NCBI GenBank assembly: GCA_022842805.1
Contig: JALHOX010000236.1
Coordinates: 1 to 7,317 of the forward strand
Direction: 5' to 3'
DNA length: 7,317 nucleotides
Origin: Phycisphaerae bacterium
GTDB lineage: Bacteria; Planctomycetota; Phycisphaerae; UBA1845; Fen-1342
The notes beneath the pieces were generated by a model that worked only from the letters and a program-made list of their open reading frames with translations, searched no databases and was not told the origin of the DNA. The position numbers and the translations under genes were made by a program. Of the stretch, positions 5,147 to 7,317 are shown piece after piece; the stretch's first letter is position 1, and each line of letters opens with the position of its first letter.

Positions 5147-6987
5147 TCGCCCCCCTTGGCCGGCTTGGCCCGCGTCGCGTAGCAGGTCGGTCGATGGCTG
5201 CCAAAGCTCCAGCGGTGGATAAGCCCGAGCTCCTCCGCCGCGTGCAGCAGGCGTTGCGCGGTGCGCCCGGAGAATCCGCCTCCGGTCGCCGCCTGCAGGA
5301 GGGTCGAGCGGGTCTGCGGCTCCGCGGTGACGAAGCGCCTGACGAACTCCTGCACCTGCTCGGCCCGCGGCACATCGGCCACTTCGCCCGGCCGACGCTT
5401 GGGCTTCTCGACCCGCAATCGCGTCGGATCGAGTTCCGTCGCCGGTGCCCAGATCGGGAACGTCCATCGCAAGGACAAAGGCTCGACCGGCGGCCACGAC
5501 CGCACGGCCGCGTCCAGCACGACCGCGCCCGGCTCCTCATGCGGCCGCAGGACGAGGTGCGTGTCCGTGGCCCGGCTCTGGCTCCCTGCGCCTGCTCCGA
5601 CATCGGTCACGGCCTTGGTCGACTGGTTGCCCTTGGTCGCGTGATGGATCAGCACGAAGGAGCAGGCCAGCCGATCCGCCAAAGCGTCGATGTGGTTGTA
5701 GATGCCGGCCATCGTGCCGTTGTCGTTCTCGTCCATCTCGCGCGGCATGAAGCGGTACATCGCGTCGAGCAGAATCAGTCCGAACCGGCCGGGTTCGATC
5801 GCGTCGAAGTATTCACGCAGCGCGAAAATGTCGCGGAGCTGACCGCGCAGGCTGTGCAGGTGAATCGTCTCGGCAATCTCGTCGAGCCCGATTTGCAGCC
5901 CCTCTGCGACCTGTGGAATGCGGTGAGCGAGCGTCTGCAGGTGCAGCTCGTTGTCGATGATCAGCACTTCGCTGGCGTTCGTCTCAAACGTCCCCAGCCA
6001 CCTCCGCCCGGTCGCCACCGCCATCGCCAGGCCGAGCACAAGCCAGCTCTTGCCGGTCTTCGGCGGCGCGATCACGTTCATCGTCTCGCCGCGGCGCAGC
6101 AACCCCTGGATGATGGGCGCCCGCAACTGCGTATAGGTCCGCAACAGCGTGCGGACGCTCAGCGGCCCGGACGGCGGCTTGGGTGCGAAGTCCTGCCGCC
6201 AGTGGTCTTCGACGAGAGCAACCGAGACCGAGTCCGGCTCGTAGCGCGCCACGCTGGCGGCGATGCGCTCGACCTCGCGCAACGGCAACGGCGGAGTGCA
6301 GCGATCGACGTTGACCTGCAGCAGAGCCGCAAAGAGTTCGGCCCGCGTCATCCCGACGCGCCGCATCGCGCCGGCCAGCCGCGCCAGTGTGGCGTTGCGC
6401 TGACCCTCCGGGATCGGGTTGGCGCGCGATACGTCCACTGCGGTTTCAACGCTGTTGGACGCCGCCAGCGCATCGAGCAGTGCCGTGAGCCAGGCCGGTG
6501 GTTCGGGCAACCGCGATGGTGCGACCGCGAGTTCGCAATCCTCCGCCCACGCATAGCCGCGTCCATCGACCACCGACGGCGCGACCAGCACATAGCCGCC
6601 GTTGCCGCGCGAGTCGACATGGTCGGCCAGGCGACCGGCCGTATTGCGCCACGTTCGCCCCTTGGGCTGGCGGAAAAAGTACTGACGACCGCCGCGCGGC
6701 GTCTGCGACGTCGGAGCGATCGCGATCTCCGCGCGGCGCTCAGCGTCATCGTGCAGCCACGGGTTCTCGGCACCATCGACATCGATGACAAGTAGACCGT
6801 CGGTTCGGATGGCCACGTTCGCCGACGGTTGCTCCTTCCACCAACGACCGATCTGCTCGACGTCGGTCGTCGCGTCCAAGAGGCCGTGTGGCGTCGCCGG
6901 CGTCTTGCGGCCCGGCGCGCAGGGGAACGCCGCGTAGCCGAGGTCGGCGTACCACAAGGCGGCTTGGAGCATGGTCGGCGCAGCCAT
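5131..6987 (-). CDS. Bifunctional primase-polymerase / RepA-like ATPase replication protein
   Basis: The 618-residue protein has four parts. Residues about 6-165 are an archaeo-eukaryotic-type primase-polymerase domain, with metal ligands at Asp69 and Asp71 (LLVIDVDG) and the third-motif Asp125 (HVDSRGNGGYVLVAPS). Residues about 188-250 resemble the PriCT-1 primase C-terminal domain (EGQRNATLARLAGAMRR). Residues about 285-500 are a RecA-fold RepA/AAA_25 ATPase with Walker A APPKTGKSW at 307-315, Walker B GLILLDAM at 403-410 and VLIHHATKG at 445-453. Residues about 545-605 form a winged-helix tail. The usual motif II His (GGxH) is Gln102. The start is the ATG overlapping the dioxygenase stop (TGATG); a longer frame upstream only shadows that gene. 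No good ribosome binding site is seen, implying coupling. It probably primes and unwinds island DNA during replication. Confidence 0.88.
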   Translation of the reverse strand: MAAPTMLQAALWYADLGYAAFPCAPGRKTPATPHGLLDATTDVEQIGRWWKEQPSANVAIRTDGLLVIDVDGAENPWLHDDAERRAEIAIAPTSQTPRGGRQYFFRQPKGRTWRNTAGRLADHVDSRGNGGYVLVAPSVVDGRGYAWAEDCELAVAPSRLPEPPAWLTALLDALAASNSVETAVDVSRANPIPEGQRNATLARLAGAMRRVGMTRAELFAALLQVNVDRCTPPLPLREVERIAASVARYEPDSVSVALVEDHWRQDFAPKPPSGPLSVRTLLRTYTQLRAPIIQGLLRRGETMNVIAPPKTGKSWLVLGLAMAVATGRRWLGTFETNASEVLIIDNELHLQTLAHRIPQVAEGLQIGLDEIAETIHLHSLRGQLRDIFALREYFDAIEPGRFGLILLDAMYRFMPREMDENDNGTMAGIYNHIDALADRLACSFVLIHHATKGNQSTKAVTDVGAGAGSQSRATDTHLVLRPHEEPGAVVLDAAVRSWPPVEPLSLRWTFPIWAPATELDPTRLRVEKPKRRPGEVADVPRAEQVQEFVRRFVTAEPQTRSTLLQAATGGGFSGRTAQRLLHAAEELGLIHRWSFGSHRPTCYATRAKPAKGGDRDSA

Positions 6988-7317
6988 CAGAACGGCACCG
7001 CCACGGCTGGATCGGGAAGAATGGTGGTGCGCTTCATCAGGCGCTGCTGGGTGCCATCGAAGGGCTCGCGGCGATGCATCGTGCACGCGTTGTCCCACAG
7101 CAGTGCGTCGCCCAGCCTCCAGGTGTGCGTGTAGACGAACCGCGGCTGCACCGTCCACGCGAACAGCTCGGCCAGCAGCTCGGCACTCTCCTGGTCGGAA
7201 AGGCCGACGATCCGCGTGGTCATGCCCGGGCAGATGTACAGCGCCTTGCGGCCGGTGTACGGATGGGTTCGCACCAGCGGCTGCTCGATGTCGGGAGACT
7301 TCTTGCGCTGCTCCTCG
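6987..7317 (-). CDS. TauD/TfdA-like 2-oxoglutarate/Fe(II) dioxygenase (C-terminal 109 residues, runs off right edge)
   Basis: The frame is open to the right edge of the window, and the visible 109 residues are the C-terminal part of a family usually about 270-300 residues long. RTHPYTGRKALYI (visible residues 16-28) and GDALLWDNACTMHRR (69-83) are hallmark TauD/TfdA segments. His81 would be the second iron-binding histidine, and Arg92 or Arg96 in QRLMKRTTI would bind 2-oxoglutarate. The first iron pair (HxD) lies outside the window. Known relatives oxidise small substrates such as taurine or aryloxyalkanoates, and the substrate here cannot be told. Its TGA overlaps the primase start by one base, which ties the two genes into one transcript or marks an island edge. 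Confidence 0.85.
   Translation of the reverse strand, partial: EEQRKKSPDIEQPLVRTHPYTGRKALYICPGMTTRIVGLSDQESAELLAELFAWTVQPRFVYTHTWRLGDALLWDNACTMHRREPFDGTQQRLMKRTTILPDPAVAVPF

Noticed and set aside
4617..5603. 328-codon minus-strand frame spanning the primase 3' end and the repeat region
   Set aside because: Its first part is a shadow of the primase gene in another frame and the rest is repeat-derived Arg/Ser/Ala sequence, with no domain.
5194..6795. 533-codon plus-strand frame opposite the primase gene
   Set aside because: It is the antisense shadow of the primase/ATPase gene, whose motifs are unmistakable, and the product is Arg-rich without any known motif.
6988..7158. 57-residue N-terminal extension of the primase frame
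   Set aside because: This stretch is out-of-frame reading of the dioxygenase C-terminus. The domain begins naturally at the ATG at 6987, at the stop-start overlap.
1..7317. tRNA or rRNA genes and tRNA-type attachment sites
   Set aside because: No cloverleaf-like segment, CCA end with T-loop signature (GGTTCGAATCC-like) or rRNA-like sequence was noticed in any intergenic gap.

Overview
The window is GC-rich, densely packed DNA whose gene set looks like part of a prophage, phage remnant or related mobile island in a high-GC bacterium. The gene mix is a terminase-like ATPase, a primase-polymerase/RepA-type ATPase fusion, a ParB-domain DNA adenine methyltransferase, a HARE-HTH protein and several tiny unknown genes. 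I associate this mix, and the style of the small proteins, with Planctomycetes. That assignment comes from memory of the families and was not tested by any search.

Layout. Bases 1-717 (minus strand) hold a 69-residue unknown gene overlapped by a truncated large-terminase-like gene that runs off the left edge. Bases 718-960 are a divergent intergenic region with several hairpins and a 14-bp palindrome. Bases 961-1817 (plus strand) hold three small genes: an 80-residue unknown, a lysine/alanine-tailed HARE-HTH winged-helix protein, and a 56-residue unknown coupled to it by an ATGA overlap. A 9-bp-stem hairpin follows. Bases 1914-1990 carry two interleaved perfect inverted repeats directly ahead of a class II Fic protein (2002-3243, plus). 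Fic meets the ParB-methyltransferase gene (3246-4565, minus) tail to tail with 2 bp between them. Bases 4566-5130 hold no convincing gene but contain an array of a 14-bp element in mixed orientations on a 15-bp register. The primase/ATPase gene (5131-6987, minus) comes next. Its start codon overlaps the stop of a TauD/TfdA-like 2-oxoglutarate dioxygenase gene that enters from the right edge.

How it may fit together. The primase/ATPase would drive replication of the island and the repeat array beside it is a candidate origin, partition or regulatory site. The methyltransferase may mark the DNA, and HARE-HTH domains have been proposed to read DNA modification. The terminase would package. Fic is a regulated AMP-transferase-type enzyme with its own DNA-binding tail, probably self-regulating through the inverted repeats. 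The dioxygenase is either host flank or an unexpected cargo or modification gene. The points most worth a second look are the 14-bp element array, the interleaved repeats ahead of fic, the primase motif in which the usual His is Gln, and the dioxygenase-primase overlap.
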